Shown here one piece after another: positions 1 to 12,319 of a stretch of DNA of 64,000 nt (position 1 is the first letter of the stretch; each line of letters begins with the position of its first letter). Under the pieces are notes generated by a model. That model worked only from the letters and a program-made list of their open reading frames with translations, did no database searches and had not been told where the DNA came from. Position numbers and translations under genes: made by a program. The stretch is from positions 62,001 to 126,000 of the forward strand of contig FJUW01000054.1 in assembly GCA_900074885.1 (NCBI GenBank), in the 5' to 3' direction. Source of the DNA: Rhynchosporium graminicola (taxonomy: Eukaryota; Ascomycota; Leotiomycetes; Helotiales; Ploettnerulaceae).

Positions 1-1326
1 GGGCATTATTCATGCTTGATCAATCAAAGCAGTCATCATTTGCAGCGAGGAGTTCTGCGGGTCGGAGGTTATGGCTTTGGAGTTTGGGGATGTATCCCAC
101 ATTTTCAAGGAGGCTGGCGTTTTCAATACCCTACGGCAAATCGGAAAGCCATGGCGTGGATCCATGAGGACTGTGTATCATAGAGAAGATGGATATCGAC
201 TCGGAGACGAAATCAGTGTGATTTATTTTCCTTCTGGTCGGTGTTTTTATTTGCACACTGCCATCCATCAAATGCTCATGACAGCAAGTTTCTCAATCTC
301 TTAAACACTGTTCATTGCATTTTGACTTTGGCTCAAATCTGGAGACTTATAAGCGCTGTGGCCGAGTCTTATTTTCCGCATCACTTGTTAATCCTGCAAT
401 GCATTGCTTTCTTGGTATAATCCAATCATTCGCAAGTACTTGACAATAGTAGCCTAGATACTTGGAGTGAACTAACACGAGATCACATTTTCACAACTTC
501 ACAATTTCATATCCATACTACAACGCACAAGGGCAGCCGTCAAAACTAGCAGAGCGATCTTTGCTGGGACGGCGACGGGAAGGGGAAATATTTGGCTGAA
601 CAAGAAATCCCTTGTGACGGCCAGTACCTGACACCGCGCTCTAGCATCAAGCTCTCGGGCCATTCTGTAATGTCACCGACATCCCGAACGCGAGTTGGGT
701 AATGTGATGTTCCTCAAGAATTAATCCATTCCAACTAATTTGCACTTCGGGACGCATTGGGGAAATCAGTCACGCTGGGGACATTGGGACGCTGGAGAGG
801 CTTGCCCACAGGTAGCTACCTAGATAGGTAGAGGCGGAACATCAAGAAGTGCACCGCCAAAATTGCATGACTGGCACACAGATGATGAGATTATTCTCAA
901 TCTATTGTTGATTTCCGTGTAAAGGTTACATTGTCAGTAAAGTCGGACTTGGCCGTTCTTGGTTGATTTACTGGAGACAGCAAATTCCTGCGAGGCAAGA
1001 GATGTGGAAGATAGGAGTCCTGAGTACCTAGTCAAACGGGCGTGAATTGCCACTTTTGACCAAGACGAAGAGCTCTCCGATCTGGATTCGAGACTAAGTG
1101 GCCCTCAGACAGTGAACTCGCTCAGGAAGGGAAGGAGCATTGGATCTGATGCAACAAGCGCGAGTAAAAACCCTCCCTTCGGCCTTCGGGTTCAAAACTT
1201 CTCGCGATCTCCGACTTGCATTGCTGAAATCTTTCAGCCTCGTCTCAACCTCGTCTTCCATCAACTCAGCATCCTGAATTCCAAGCGCTCTCCTTCACCC
1301 CGCCCTGATCTCCCAGACGTCCGCAG
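1..1326. other. No convincing gene
   Basis: The only open stretch of note is 71-304 on the plus strand (77 codons). It shows no recognisable domain and no splice-linked continuation. The sequence has intergenic character with scattered TAGGTA-type short repeats near 820-830. I see nothing else here. Confidence 0.5.
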
Positions 1327-2145
1327 TCATGCCCCCTTAGCTCGCCTTACAAAGCTCACACTCTCGATATCCTGCAAACTCAACCTCCTTCCCTCGAACA
1401 TCCCCAACCTGGTCAAACAATTCTCCAGCACATCCCCCTCCCTAACATGCGCCATCAAAATCCTTTTCGCATCCCTAACATCCATTTTTTCAATATCGTA
1501 CAGCTTGATCCTAAGTTCCGGCCAGAGCAATTTCTCGATGTCGTCGATCTCGTGTTGCTTCAGATGAAGGAGTTCGAAGGTTTCGGAGAGATGGAAGTGG
1601 ATGGTGAGCACTTTGAGGAGTATGAAGATGCCACCGGGGCGCAGGACGTTGATGTCGTTGAATGGATAGGAAATGTCGTCTATGATGACCTCGCGGATGC
1701 CGTTTGGAGGGGCATAGCGTTCGATGTCGCGCCAGGTGATGGGAGGGAGCTTGGAGGGACGGGCTGGTCTTGATACTGGTGTCGATACGGTGGTGGAGAT
1801 TTGGTTTGGAGGTATGTTATTAACTGATCCAGGTACTGATGACGATGCTGGTACGGGGATAATGCGAGAGACGCTTGGAGGACGGCGTGGACCCGATATT
1901 GGTGCTGATACTGTAGTAGTGGACTGATATTGACCCATATTGATGTTCGGAGCAGATGCTGTTTTTACGTCAGGTGTAGGCGTCCCTCGAGTTTCAAGTG
2001 CGGCAGCAGAAGCAGAAGAAGATCGTTGTGCTAAGATAATTCCAGAGCTCTTGCGCATTGTCACCTTTTGAGCAGGTAACACAATTTCCTCGACCCTGAA
2101 TCGTTTCGGAAGATTTCTAATTCTTTCTGGCAGAGTTTTGATCAT
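1327..2145 (-). CDS. Hypothetical protein, unrecognised family
   Basis: This is a single-exon frame of 272 codons. I do not recognise the family. The first part is basic, followed by a Ser/Thr/Pro-rich, probably disordered middle. The C-terminal ~130 residues look folded, with alternating hydrophobic and charged residues (WRDIERYAPPNG, IIDDISYPFNDIN, LRIKLYDIEKMDVRDAKRIL). The frame stays open upstream to 2583, but that extension lacks an ATG at its head and its composition looks non-coding, so I chose the ATG at 2145; an ATG at about 2070 is the alternative. Nothing in the neighbourhood hints at a role. A spliced 5' exon cannot be excluded. Confidence 0.5.
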   Translation of the reverse strand: MIKTLPERIRNLPKRFRVEEIVLPAQKVTMRKSSGIILAQRSSSASAAALETRGTPTPDVKTASAPNINMGQYQSTTTVSAPISGPRRPPSVSRIIPVPASSSVPGSVNNIPPNQISTTVSTPVSRPARPSKLPPITWRDIERYAPPNGIREVIIDDISYPFNDINVLRPGGIFILLKVLTIHFHLSETFELLHLKQHEIDDIEKLLWPELRIKLYDIEKMDVRDAKRILMAHVREGDVLENCLTRLGMFEGRRLSLQDIESVSFVRRAKGA

Positions 2146-5100
2146 TAAAATTTTAGTGAAAGATATGGAAATATGACGGTGTCGGCTTGAATGGAATTGT
2201 GGAAAATCCTGTGGTTCGAAGTTCGAACTCGCGATTGTAGCGGGGAGGGAGGAAGTGAAATAAAGAGGAAGTGGTAAATGAAAACAAATATCGATATGAT
2301 GGATATTGCTCACGTGAATGTGATGTCGTGACAAAGTATCGTTGGCAGAACTATGTTGGTTCCGGGTGGTGAATGTCTCGAGACGGTTTATTGACATTGG
2401 TGACGCGAAGCGAGATTGCAGTACTGTTGAAGATACACTAACAGCCATCCTCATCCCTAATCCTAAGCTGAAGATTCTGAAAGGAACTAAATAATCAAAA
2501 TCATGAGCTGTGTATCTCCATTTTGAGATCCAGAATAGCTTGCTTGGTAGCATCGGGTCGTTGTATGGGTCGGAAATATCCAACCTTAATCATGGGATCA
2601 GCACCCCCAATAGGGCATCAACAATTTCAAACTTCGGCCAGATAATTATCATTAGCCGCGTCGCTGGAATTTATTCGCCAGATTAATTCATCTTGCTGCC
2701 CATAGATTTTATCCCAATATATCATCGACTCAATCACTACTCGTCAGCTGCCTTATTATTCTTGGAATTTTACCGACCGGCTTGACCGATGGTCGTTCAT
2801 GATCTACAGTTCTTCAAAGTGACCTCTCACTTTACTTACCCGATGCTCAAGGCTTCGAGCTAACCAGTTCGCTGGCGCGCGATTATCTTTGGATTCGGCA
2901 TTATCATTTCTTTTACGTCTCTATGTCGCTTTCAGACCGCATTTTCCGTTTCGAGAGAGAGTCTCTCGAAGGCTGACTCCTCAATTTAATTGGGTGTGTA
3001 GATAAAGTAATATAGTCTTCAGCCCTTCCACGTAGAACTCAGTCACCCATCTTCACTTCAGACAAAGTTGCAGGTTACCTAACTCAAAGGACCTCGACCG
3101 CTCTCTCCCACGTCAATTCTGTCCCATAATTTGTGGCGTGCGCAAGGTAACTGATTTTAAGCTTTCGCATCCATAGCAACTCATATTCCAACCGCTACAC
3201 AAAAGCGAGCCTACTCATTTAACTGGTGGGCTGCAACTTCCAAGTATTCAGATCTGCCTGACCACTGTGATGTCGGAAGCAACTCGGATCCAGGAGCGTC
3301 CTCAATGTCAAGCCTACTGGAACGATATAGTCCGAAGGTACAACATCTCGAGACACTTTTCAGATTCAGCTGACTCTCTGTTCGGGCAAATGTTGTTGCA
3401 TCAATTGCAGAATCGCCTATCTGTCTCAAAATGGTATGAAATTTTCGGTTTCCGCGCTGGTCCCGATGATACCATCCCGATGTCAACAGTTTTGATAAGT
3501 TTTGCAATCTTTCAAGGGCTTGTTAAGAACGTGGCGAAACATTTCATCCTCAAGAGAATACTGTGGTTCCAGACATCAGCAGACGAAATTGCTGGCATGC
3601 CTACAAGTGCTGGATTCACTGGACTGGTTCCCCGCTCTTGAGTTTCTGACATTGACTACCAATCAAGGCCCCTTGCTTTTGTCACTTGCGAAATTGTACT
3701 TCTGCTCCTTGGGAGTTTGTTCCACAGGAAATATCTTTGCTGTACTTCCGCGAGACTACTAGATCGTTCGAGAGAAATTACGGTTTCCAACCGTCACGGC
3801 AATTGCAGCTTTCATCGGTCTTTTGCATGATAACAAAGTAGTTACTAGGAAATTATGTGTGGAGCGCATGCTCAACAGAAATGCTATCGTGCAGAATCCA
3901 ATGATGGGCACGTAGTACGCAAAAAGCCCCGTTTCGGTCTACTACTGGAACTTATGATAATACTGAGCGGAGCAATAGATCGCTTCTTCTCATCGCCAAT
4001 CATCTTTGTTTGGCTCGGTGGTTCCATTGTCCTTGCTGTGATCTCCACCTTGGTTGTGTTCAGATCTAGCGTTCCAGCTTAGGCAGTACCTTCAATTGTT
4101 CTCTCGGTCTTCCCGTGAGCATCGTTTCTTTCTCTGCTACTGTGGGAACCAAGGTGTTACCCGTTGAAAAAATCAGTACGTACTTGAGCCAGAACTTACT
4201 TCACGCGACTTGTGGCTAGTATTCTGAATACATAGGTCAAGTCCGCAAGTTGATCTTCGTGTTCCACGATCCACTCCTGGCGCGATGATAGCCAGTATGG
4301 CTCTTACTATTGTAGTAGAAGGAGGGACTTGTCAAGCCGTAGATCTCATGCCAGATTCTAAGACTGGTAAATTTGTAGTTGTCTCTCTCCTCAAGCTCAA
4401 TTCTTTCATCAAATGATAAGCACCATGATTGGTGTTTCTGTACATGCCACACACAGCTTACAAAGGCTTCACAACAGGTTATTGCAGAAATATACTAAAT
4501 GATGAGCTCCAAGGATCTATAGCACACTTAGAGACTCTCACTGCAAGGCTCACTTATGTCAAAAGGGCGCCAAATCATTCCACCAATTTCGCTCTCGCTA
4601 TCGCAGTATTATCGACCGGCTTTGTTGTACATGGCTCTGCGCAGCTGGCAGAAGATGGTGGCGAAAATTTATCCCTGGCGGTGTTGCAATAGTTATTGTT
4701 ATACCTCCGCTATCCAAAACATCGATTCTTAGCTAATATCTCAAATATGTGTCTCTTGCCATCCATTACTCTAGACCAAACCTTGTGGCAATTCACCAAG
4801 TAACTATCCAACTCTCTCGCTTGTACCCATCTCTCAGGTTCCTCATACTACCTACCCCTCTCAGAAAATCCTTTCCATGTCCCCTAGCTCAGTTATAATA
4901 AGCGAGCCTTTTGTTTACCTCACTTACACAGCTGGACCGACTTGAATCTCCACTAACACCTCCCCGACACGACAAGATTCCCATAATCGCTCTCCTTCCT
5001 TAACCCCCATTCCAAAAGCCAATTCTCGAGGGACTGTACCTTTAATCTCCTCAATCGCAACGATCCCCACATCAAAGTGAGGCAAAGTTCTAGAGACGAC

Positions 5101-6331
5101 AAATTCCGTCCGGCACTACCTTCTTTGCTACCTTCTAGCGAGCTATCACCATCATCGCACTACTTCGCACTTGCCCACCTCTCTGCTATGCGTCAGCACC
5201 TCCAACTTCAAGATCACACCCGAGAGACCTTCAAACGGTTCATGATCTCTACAGTCTTGTAGAGCCCTAGGTCTGGAAATTCTTGCTACCTCCGCCTGCC
5301 CTCCTAGACTGATTCGATTCCTGATACGAACGAAGACGTGATTTTACGGATCGCGAGTTATCGATATTTTGGCTTTTGGCACACGCCGAAAGCTGTGAGG
5401 ATGGAGGCTTTGAGCTTATTGGGCACTGTCTAAGGTATCGATGGATGGAAGAGATGGTATGATTATTCGTTGAAGTGTAAGCTATTCCATCCTTCAAGTT
5501 GAGTGAGCGGGAGCTATTTTAACATCGTACCCATCACCAAGTAGAGATACTTCGGGGGTCATCTCATAATGGCCAGCGCGTAATCATGTCCCGTTGACAA
5601 AGCTCTGATAGGTACACATCACAATACGAAAACATCAACAGGCGAATGAAGAGATCGATGTATCAGGCGCAGTTTGCATACTTGCATTGCAAAGCTATCT
5701 ACACGTCTTTCTCTCCCTCCACCCTATCCATAACCAGCCATCGACATTTCTTATCCTCCGTATCATCTATCCCTGCTAACGCCAGCATCCACTCGAAAGA
5801 GAAACAAAAGACTCATCAAAGTCAGCATAGCACAGCTCGCCAACTGCTCCATTCCTCCACTGCCACAACTCTCATTTCCAAGGTCTCGGAAATAAGCTAA
5901 AATGCAGAGCAAGCAAGTCAAAGAGAGAAACCTGAAAGTCTTCTCATCAACTTGAGCTGTTGACCGCATTCAAGCCCACGCGCACCTCTTGAATCTTCCG
6001 CTTTCTCTAATCCACCTGAAAAGACACAAAGGAAATAAAGTTCGAAGAACCGATGATCTACACACATACACATTACTAACAGAAGTTGAGAGCAATATGT
6101 GATCTTCGGAGAAGAAAACTGCAAAAGAAGTAGAAGAGTGCGCAGAAGATAGCACAAGGTGGCAATCTTTCCAACGTATTTGTAGAAAGAACCAGAAGAT
6201 GATTGTAAAGAAAAGGTATACATTTGTTCGTGTCCTTCGTATGCGGTTCCCTCGCCCATTGCGCCGGTGCCGATTTTTCGCTAAGCAAATTCCTGTTCTC
6301 AGTGGCCTAGTTTGTATGAAAAGTGAATCTT
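2146..6331. other. Gene-poor stretch with possible decayed coding remnants
   Basis: Several short plus-strand frames occur at 3267-3641, 3855-4082 and 4429-4692. Some contain hydrophobic, membrane-like segments (for example around 3940-4070). None joins its neighbour through clear splice sites and I recognise no domain. On the minus strand 4924-5115 is open for 64 codons with a protein-like composition. These may be remnants of dead genes, but the sequence alone does not settle it. Confidence 0.3.
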
Positions 6332-8071
6332 CTACAAGGCTTGTCCAGGTACTGGTTTCCGGCTGAGGACGGATCCCTGAGGAGGAGAACCTGCAACGTC
6401 GAATTGAGGCATTGGGTTCATTTGACTTGGGCCGGGTGCGATTCGAGGGCGTTGTGTCTGAGCGGCGGAATTGCTGCGAGCACGACCTCCTTCTTGTCCT
6501 TGGACCATAGGTCTAGGTTGACGTTGTTGCATGGATCCAGCTGGGGAAGCGGGGCGTGGATGTTGGCCATTCGGAGTAGATGGGCGGATTTGAAGAGCAT
6601 TTGGTGCCATTCGTTGACCGTTCATGGCGTTCATGCCAGGTGACATGGGTCGTTGTTGTTGTTGTTGTTGAGGGGGACCGCGCATTCCTGGTGGTGGAGG
6701 GCCTCGAGGACCATTTTGCATTGGACGAGGCTTGACTGGTCGAGTAGACAAGCAGGTACGTGGTACAACACCTTGCTTAGATCTGTCCAAGCGAATGCAA
6801 AGGGCCCAACCGTCATCGTACTCGTGCAATACACGGATCAGTTGACCTTGCTTCAAATCAAGCTCGTCCTCCATAGATGGGTGAAAGTCAAGCTGAACTC
6901 GGTGAACAGCCGAATTGACAGGACCTCCAGCAGCAGCGATCGCGGCACCGGAGCTTGTTTGGACAGGAGTACCAGGTGCTTCAGAAGACATGCTGAATTC
7001 GGTTGCAGCAGGACTTAGCTGCCCCTTGTACGGACCGGCTTTGGTGAAGTCCATAGGGGCAGGAGTGTTTTCACGTTTGGAATCTCCCCGCTTAAGACCA
7101 ACTGGAGCAGTAGCAGCGGCGGCGATAACCATGGGCTCGGACGGCATTTCAACAACGGCTGGCCCGGAAGCATTTACAGGATCAATGTTTGCATGATTAC
7201 TGAAAGGATTCTGGGGAGGGATGGTCTCGGCGTGGTTTCCAAATGGATTCTCCTGGTTGTTTGACTGGCCAGTCACTTGTCTATCCCAAGCACCTTTCTC
7301 CCCTGGTTCCGCAACAGGGGCGAGGTGAATTGCGAGAGGGTTTCCACGGCTTCCACGCTTCTCTGCAAGATTTGGCAGGAATTGGGTGATTGGTCGGAGG
7401 GAAAGTCGAGGAGCGGTTGCAGTCGTCCGGATACTGGCTGCGCGATCGACCTGGTACTTCTCATTTTCATGAGATTCGACTTCCTTGGCCGCAGCCTTCC
7501 GTTTCTTGAAGCAGAACAGTATAATGGCTAGGATACCTCCTAGGAGTAAGAGAATACCGACAGCCATTCCAATCTTTCCACCAGTACTCATACCACCACC
7601 TTCATTTGAATTCGAATCGGATGACGATGATGAACTACCTGCTGTGGCGCTCGAGGTGGGTGCCGAATGAGTGGAGCTGGTCTTCGATACATGGCCAGTG
7701 GCTGCGAGGAGTGGGAGTGACGAGGCAATGGCAGTCTTTGGGGCAGTGATTTCAGTGGGAAGATCTGAGGTCTGGGTCTGGAGGGTTGTTTGCCTGTTGC
7801 TAGGCTTGATGACTGCGGGAGGAGTTTCGGCAGGCTCGGCAGGTTCGACGAAGGTCTTGGGCTTAGGAGCCACGGGGGTTGAGTTCGAAGGCGTAGGTTG
7901 TGGTTTAGGTTTGGGAGCCTCTGATTTACTAATCGGGATCCCGACTGTCGAGTATCCCCCAACCGGTCCATCGAAGGTCTTAGCAGCCGTTACGTAGACG
8001 ATTTGTACGGCGGGTGCGGGCGCTTCTTGACGCGCGTGCGCTCGGTGGAGGTGGTTGTGGTTGTGGTCCAT
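6332..8071 (-). CDS. Single-pass membrane protein with cytoplasmic SH3 domain (Fus1-like architecture)
   Basis: Single exon, 579 aa. The order of parts is: a short His-rich N terminus; a Pro/Ser/Thr-rich probably glycosylated extracellular region to about residue 160; a transmembrane helix at about 166-187 followed by a basic stop-transfer FKKRK; a disordered linker; an SH3 domain at about 390-442 containing ALYDY-like FHPSMEDEL and EYDDGWAL and ending in GVVPRTCLS; then a Pro/Gln-rich tail with a polyglutamine run. Yeast Fus1 shares this TM plus C-terminal SH3 layout, and such proteins link cell-surface or fusion signalling to polarity and actin factors. Orthology to Fus1 is inference. The first in-frame ATG, with context CAAGATGG, is at 8071; there is no usable ATG upstream in the frame. 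Confidence 0.8.
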   Translation of the reverse strand: MDHNHNHLHRAHARQEAPAPAVQIVYVTAAKTFDGPVGGYSTVGIPISKSEAPKPKPQPTPSNSTPVAPKPKTFVEPAEPAETPPAVIKPSNRQTTLQTQTSDLPTEITAPKTAIASSLPLLAATGHVSKTSSTHSAPTSSATAGSSSSSSDSNSNEGGGMSTGGKIGMAVGILLLLGGILAIILFCFKKRKAAAKEVESHENEKYQVDRAASIRTTATAPRLSLRPITQFLPNLAEKRGSRGNPLAIHLAPVAEPGEKGAWDRQVTGQSNNQENPFGNHAETIPPQNPFSNHANIDPVNASGPAVVEMPSEPMVIAAAATAPVGLKRGDSKRENTPAPMDFTKAGPYKGQLSPAATEFSMSSEAPGTPVQTSSGAAIAAAGGPVNSAVHRVQLDFHPSMEDELDLKQGQLIRVLHEYDDGWALCIRLDRSKQGVVPRTCLSTRPVKPRPMQNGPRGPPPPGMRGPPQQQQQQRPMSPGMNAMNGQRMAPNALQIRPSTPNGQHPRPASPAGSMQQRQPRPMVQGQEGGRARSNSAAQTQRPRIAPGPSQMNPMPQFDVAGSPPQGSVLSRKPVPGQAL

Positions 8072-8960
8072 CTTGTTCGATACCAACACGTCGAGATCGG
8101 GGTGTTGATTAGAGATTGAAATAGGGCAGTATCGCGCAGATAAGCGGAACCGCGGTAGATTATCGTCGAGTTATTTATTGGTCTTGTGGGAGGTGGTATT
8201 GTCGGTTTGTGATATTGTTGTTCGGGCGACACAAAGGAGGATTGAATTAGAGATCGCGGGGGGGGTAAACTGTTGGGTTTGTTGGTTGGTAGAGAGCGTG
8301 GGTGCAGAGCGAGCGTATGTAAACAAATAAACGATCAGATTCGAGTCGATAAAAGAAGGACGACCGAAAGGATGAAGTGCGTGAAAGAGAGAGAGAGAGA
8401 GAGAGAGAGGGAGGCAAGGAGGGAGTGCGATCCTGCTGGCTGCCGTCGACGGGGATTGACGTGGGTGACGACGATGAGGTTGCGGAAGGGGGAAAGAGTT
8501 GGAGAGAGGGAGGAAAGTGAAAGTGAGTTAATTGAAATGAGGAGCAGCGGTCAAAGTGAGGTGAGGGTAGCGGAGAGCGGGAAGGTGCAGCTGGAGTGTG
8601 GACCGGGATTTACATTGAGGCTATTTGATTGGGTAACCTATAGCTTTTTGATCCAGCCCCCCCAGCTAGCGTGGCTTCATCCATGGGCATATCCTTGCCA
8701 GAGAGCTGTCACTTACTTGATCGGGTCAAGCGTCAGGAACAGCAGGAACCGCACGCCAAGAATTTGTTGCTTCCTCATTCGCTGAAATTCAGATATGAAA
8801 TTAAAGATGGCCAGACCCCTGTTATATTGGATGAAGGGACGAACAAGTGAATAAGCGCCAAGTAGCTAGGTACTAGCTAGCGAGGTCGGTCTTTTCTGTG
8901 CAGCGTCGTATGTCGCGCATCATGATGATGGCGAAGAAAAGGGAATTTGCTGGATATCTA

Positions 8961-9085
8961 TAAGAGATTAAGAGATTAAGAGATTAAGAGATTAAGAGAT
9001 TAAGAGATTAAGAGATTAAGAGATTAAGAGATTAAGAGATTAAGAGATTATGAGATTATGAGATTATGAGATTATGAGATTAAGG
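8961..9085. repeat. Minisatellite, 8-bp unit AGAGATTA
   Basis: About fifteen head-to-tail copies of AGAGATTA. The first ten or so are perfect. The later ones carry a shared A-to-T change giving TGAGATTA, which suggests stepwise amplification of a variant unit. Confidence 0.95.
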
Positions 9086-9195
9086 AAATAAGAGATTCAG
9101 AGAAGAGCGATAAGACGAGAGATAAAATGCATTGATTGATTCCGCATGATGCTGCATTTCCTCTCGTCTCCATCTCCTCTCGTCTCACGTCACGG

Positions 9196-9248
9196 CACGG
9201 CACCTCACCTCACCTCACCTCACCTCACCTCACCTCACCTCACCTCAC
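9196..9248. repeat. Pentanucleotide microsatellite (CACCT)n
   Basis: About nine to ten tandem copies of CACCT, entered through degenerate CACGG units. It lies only ~110 bp from the 8-mer minisatellite. Confidence 0.9.
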
Positions 9249-9436
9249 TACCACAGCAGCCGATGCCTGCTTGCTTACAATACCTGAGGTACCTTCTGTA
9301 TGTATATTAATCTCATAAAGGGGGAAGGAAGACGTGCCTGCCGTTCCACGAGAAGCCGAGATGAGCTCCTCCATTATTGTAATAGACAACTAGCTGGGCG
9401 ACGTCGTAAAAATATCAAAGACAATCAACGCTCTGC

Positions 9437-9471
9437 ACGCCACGCCACGCCAACGCCACGCCACGCCACGT
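9437..9471. repeat. Short tandem repeat of CACGC units
   Basis: Seven or so copies of a CACGC/CCACG pentamer with one extra A in the middle. It is the third simple repeat within 520 bp. Confidence 0.8.
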
Positions 9472-11373
9472 ACCTGCAGTGAGTGGTACAGTCTGTCTGG
9501 ACTACTGGTGCTGGGTGTTTAGTGTTTGATGGTCCGGTGTACTCTACAAACAAACAAACAATCACCACTTCTAATTTGGGATCAAAATATCCATCCGCTT
9601 TGGTAATACGGTAGAATACGCTAGGGTAGATAGGTATTCATCCGCGTTGGACTTTCCACTGACAGTAATGCATCAAAATATCCAAATTACCTGACCGCTC
9701 GCTGACATCTTATCTTTCCCCCTTTTTGAGTCACCTCCTCTCACCCGCCAGATAGAACTAGCAAGGAAGGACTCGCTCGATTCTACAGATGAATCGATTC
9801 AATTGTCCATCTTCGTCACTCTTCCCCAGCTTCTTCAATCAATTCCAAACCTGCCACACCTTATTTTCTCCGATGCCACGTGCACGCCACACGATATTAC
9901 CTTTCGCTCGGCCTGGAAAGCGATGGGACTTTCCGTGTGCTTACGCCAATTTTCGATTTATTTTGGACTCGAAACCATTAGGGAGGGCCGTATCTGTGCG
10001 AAAAAAAACCCTCTTTCATAACAGCCTCGATCCAAGATTCCCTAGTAGATGATCTAGCTCATCCCGAATCAAGTGGCTGGACTCCCTCGTCTGTGCAGTC
10101 CGAGACCATGGGTCCGAGTCGCGATTGCTTCAACTTTTCCTATCCAAGAGAAGCTTAGCTTAACACATACCTCCCCCTGTTTCTATCTGTGTGTTTATTT
10201 TTGAAATCCATATTATGTGGGCTGAAGTTGATGAGTGAGTATAGCTTGTTTTATGTTTCACCAGTCAAGAGAGCATGGCACCTGGTAAGCTAGGCAGTAA
10301 CCTAACTTACTCTTAAAGAATTAGTCACTGTTGTCACTACACGCAGATGTACAATCTGGTTGGAGGATAGCCCTATATAAAACATTTCCTCTTTGCTCAT
10401 GGGTTCAGCAAATTATTCGCTTGTTCTTTCATTCCCGCATGTCATACCATGCTTATCATCCAAACACCAACCACTGCTGTTATCAACCACCTTAGTATCT
10501 GACAACAAAGCCTCTTGTCTTATGCTTTCGCAACTGCCAACACAGAATTCCTTTATATCCCTCCTGAGAATATCAAGCCGCGCCAGCTAGCTACCTCAAA
10601 TGTTACTCTAGACAAATACATTTTCAAAGGCGAGATTCATACAAGCTAAAAACACTCCATAAACAGAGCATTGCAACTTGCTTCGAGTAGGGGAGTCTTT
10701 CTGCTTCAGACCTACTTAGAGGGAGTAGGGGCCTTGCTTTATACTTGTCAGACAACAGAGTCGTGGGGTAGGGTAAGTATTCGCTCATAGACTTTCCTGT
10801 TCATATTCGTATTCACGATCACGGTTTCGCGGGGTGGGGTCAAGAAAGAAAGCAAAATCCACGTAAAGATAAATCTACAGAAACGCTCGCTACCTTTCAC
10901 TTGAGAGATGAAGGGACTGTAAAAATATAATTTATCGGCCTGTTTTCTCGTCTTCTCGATCAAAAGTGAATAGAGTCTATCGTATCGCGACGTCCGGCGA
11001 ATGAAATGATTGTACCTGCAGAATTAGTAACAGTGAGATACACAATAGGCAGTTTTATACTAATCTTGGCTATATCAGATGATAGCCTCCTGTAAAACGT
11101 TACACAGCATACGTGCTCTACAGATCTGTGGCTTTCAGGCTTGGCTTTTGCATCTGAGCTGGATGAAGTAGGTAAGTAAGTAGGAGGGCAGATGCTACGC
11201 AAGAAGACTGGTGCGGTTTAAGCGAGAATGCCACTCCTCGACTCATAGCTCGTCCGTCCAACATTAATTGATTATGGTATTCAATCCGTGTTAATAACAT
11301 CAGACATCTTCTTTCTACTTTTTCACTCTTGATCTGTGTTTCTGGGAATGTGAAAACCCCAGCTCATCCGACA

Positions 11374-12319
11374 ATGAGAGATACTAGAGATGATTTCGTG
11401 AATTTGATCTGGGACGCGAAGAACGACGAGGAATGGGTCAAGGTGCAAGTAGAGCTACGCGCAGATCTGAAGGTCAGTCAGTCTCACAGAGGCATCAGTA
11501 ATCAAGAAAGAACCTCGACTATCGAGTACCCTGTGTCGCACTGATGAAAATCAGGAGCTGCAATATCGCATGCAGATTACAGCCTTTTCGCGGGTAAAGG
11601 AGCATGCCTACCTCTAGCTGTTGTGACTCGTCAAGGTGATGAAGACCCATTCCATACTACAGGATCTCACCAAGAAGAAAAACCCGATCGAAGATCCCAT
11701 TGCGCGTTGCATTGATATAGTGTATACCTACTCAGGTCCCAATTTTCACGGTGCTATTGCATGGCAAGATTCCTGAGCTGAGCTGGGATGCAATATCATG
11801 AGATACATTGGACACAAACACTCAATGAAGACTACCCTGGATACGAAAATCGAAGACTCACTGTTATTTGTCCCGCTCATATACTCGAGGGCATATACCA
11901 GAATATTCTATACTGTCTATTCAAGCTCCCACGGCATATATATCTGGCCCTGGATCCTTAGTCGAATAACCAGAAAGCACAATCCCTAAGCCTCAAAGCC
12001 ATCACTCGCAATATGAATGACATCCTTTAACTTGCCGGCATGCAGAGCTTAATTTTGCGCTTCGATGGAGAAAATGTATATGACCGCAGATGAATGCTAC
12101 ACGGAGGTAGCAACACAACTTATTTTCCCCAGCACAATAACGTGATAATTCCAGCTAATGATTGCTGGAACAAAAGCGCGGCTCAAAACAAAGCTCGAAA
12201 AGCTCGCCAAGGAAGGGAAGTCTACATATCTAGATGGAAAAAGCTTATTGGTTCCTAAAGTTTCAACACCCAAATCCTCTTCTGATTATATTGCGATGAT
12301 CGCCCGATCCATAGCATAA
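11374..12319 (+). CDS. Possible spliced gene or gene remnant, unrecognised
   Basis: Exons 11374-11472, 11555-11593 and one starting at 11636 join in phase through GT-AG introns. They give a charged, protein-like sequence (MRDTRDDFVNLIWDAKND...ELQYRMQITAFSR...VMKTHSILQDLTKKKN). A further coding-like segment at about 12154-12319, preceded by an AG, encodes a Lys-rich stretch and ends in TAA. The link between the third exon and the last segment is not resolved; a donor near 11718 and an acceptor near 12046 would keep the phase but need a long intron. I recognise no domain. It could be a real small gene or a decayed one. Confidence 0.3.

Larger units (their letters stand above)
8072..11373. other. 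Gene-poor, microsatellite-rich intergenic stretch
   Basis: The proximal part (8072-8700) is purine-rich and is probably promoter or leader for the divergent-facing SH3 gene. It includes a GA dinucleotide run near 8388-8409. Then come the 8-mer, pentamer and CACGC repeats listed separately. From 9500 to 11373 I see no coding sequence with support. Confidence 0.6.

Noticed and set aside
71..304. 77-codon plus-strand frame
   Set aside because: No domain, no splice partners and an ordinary length for chance.
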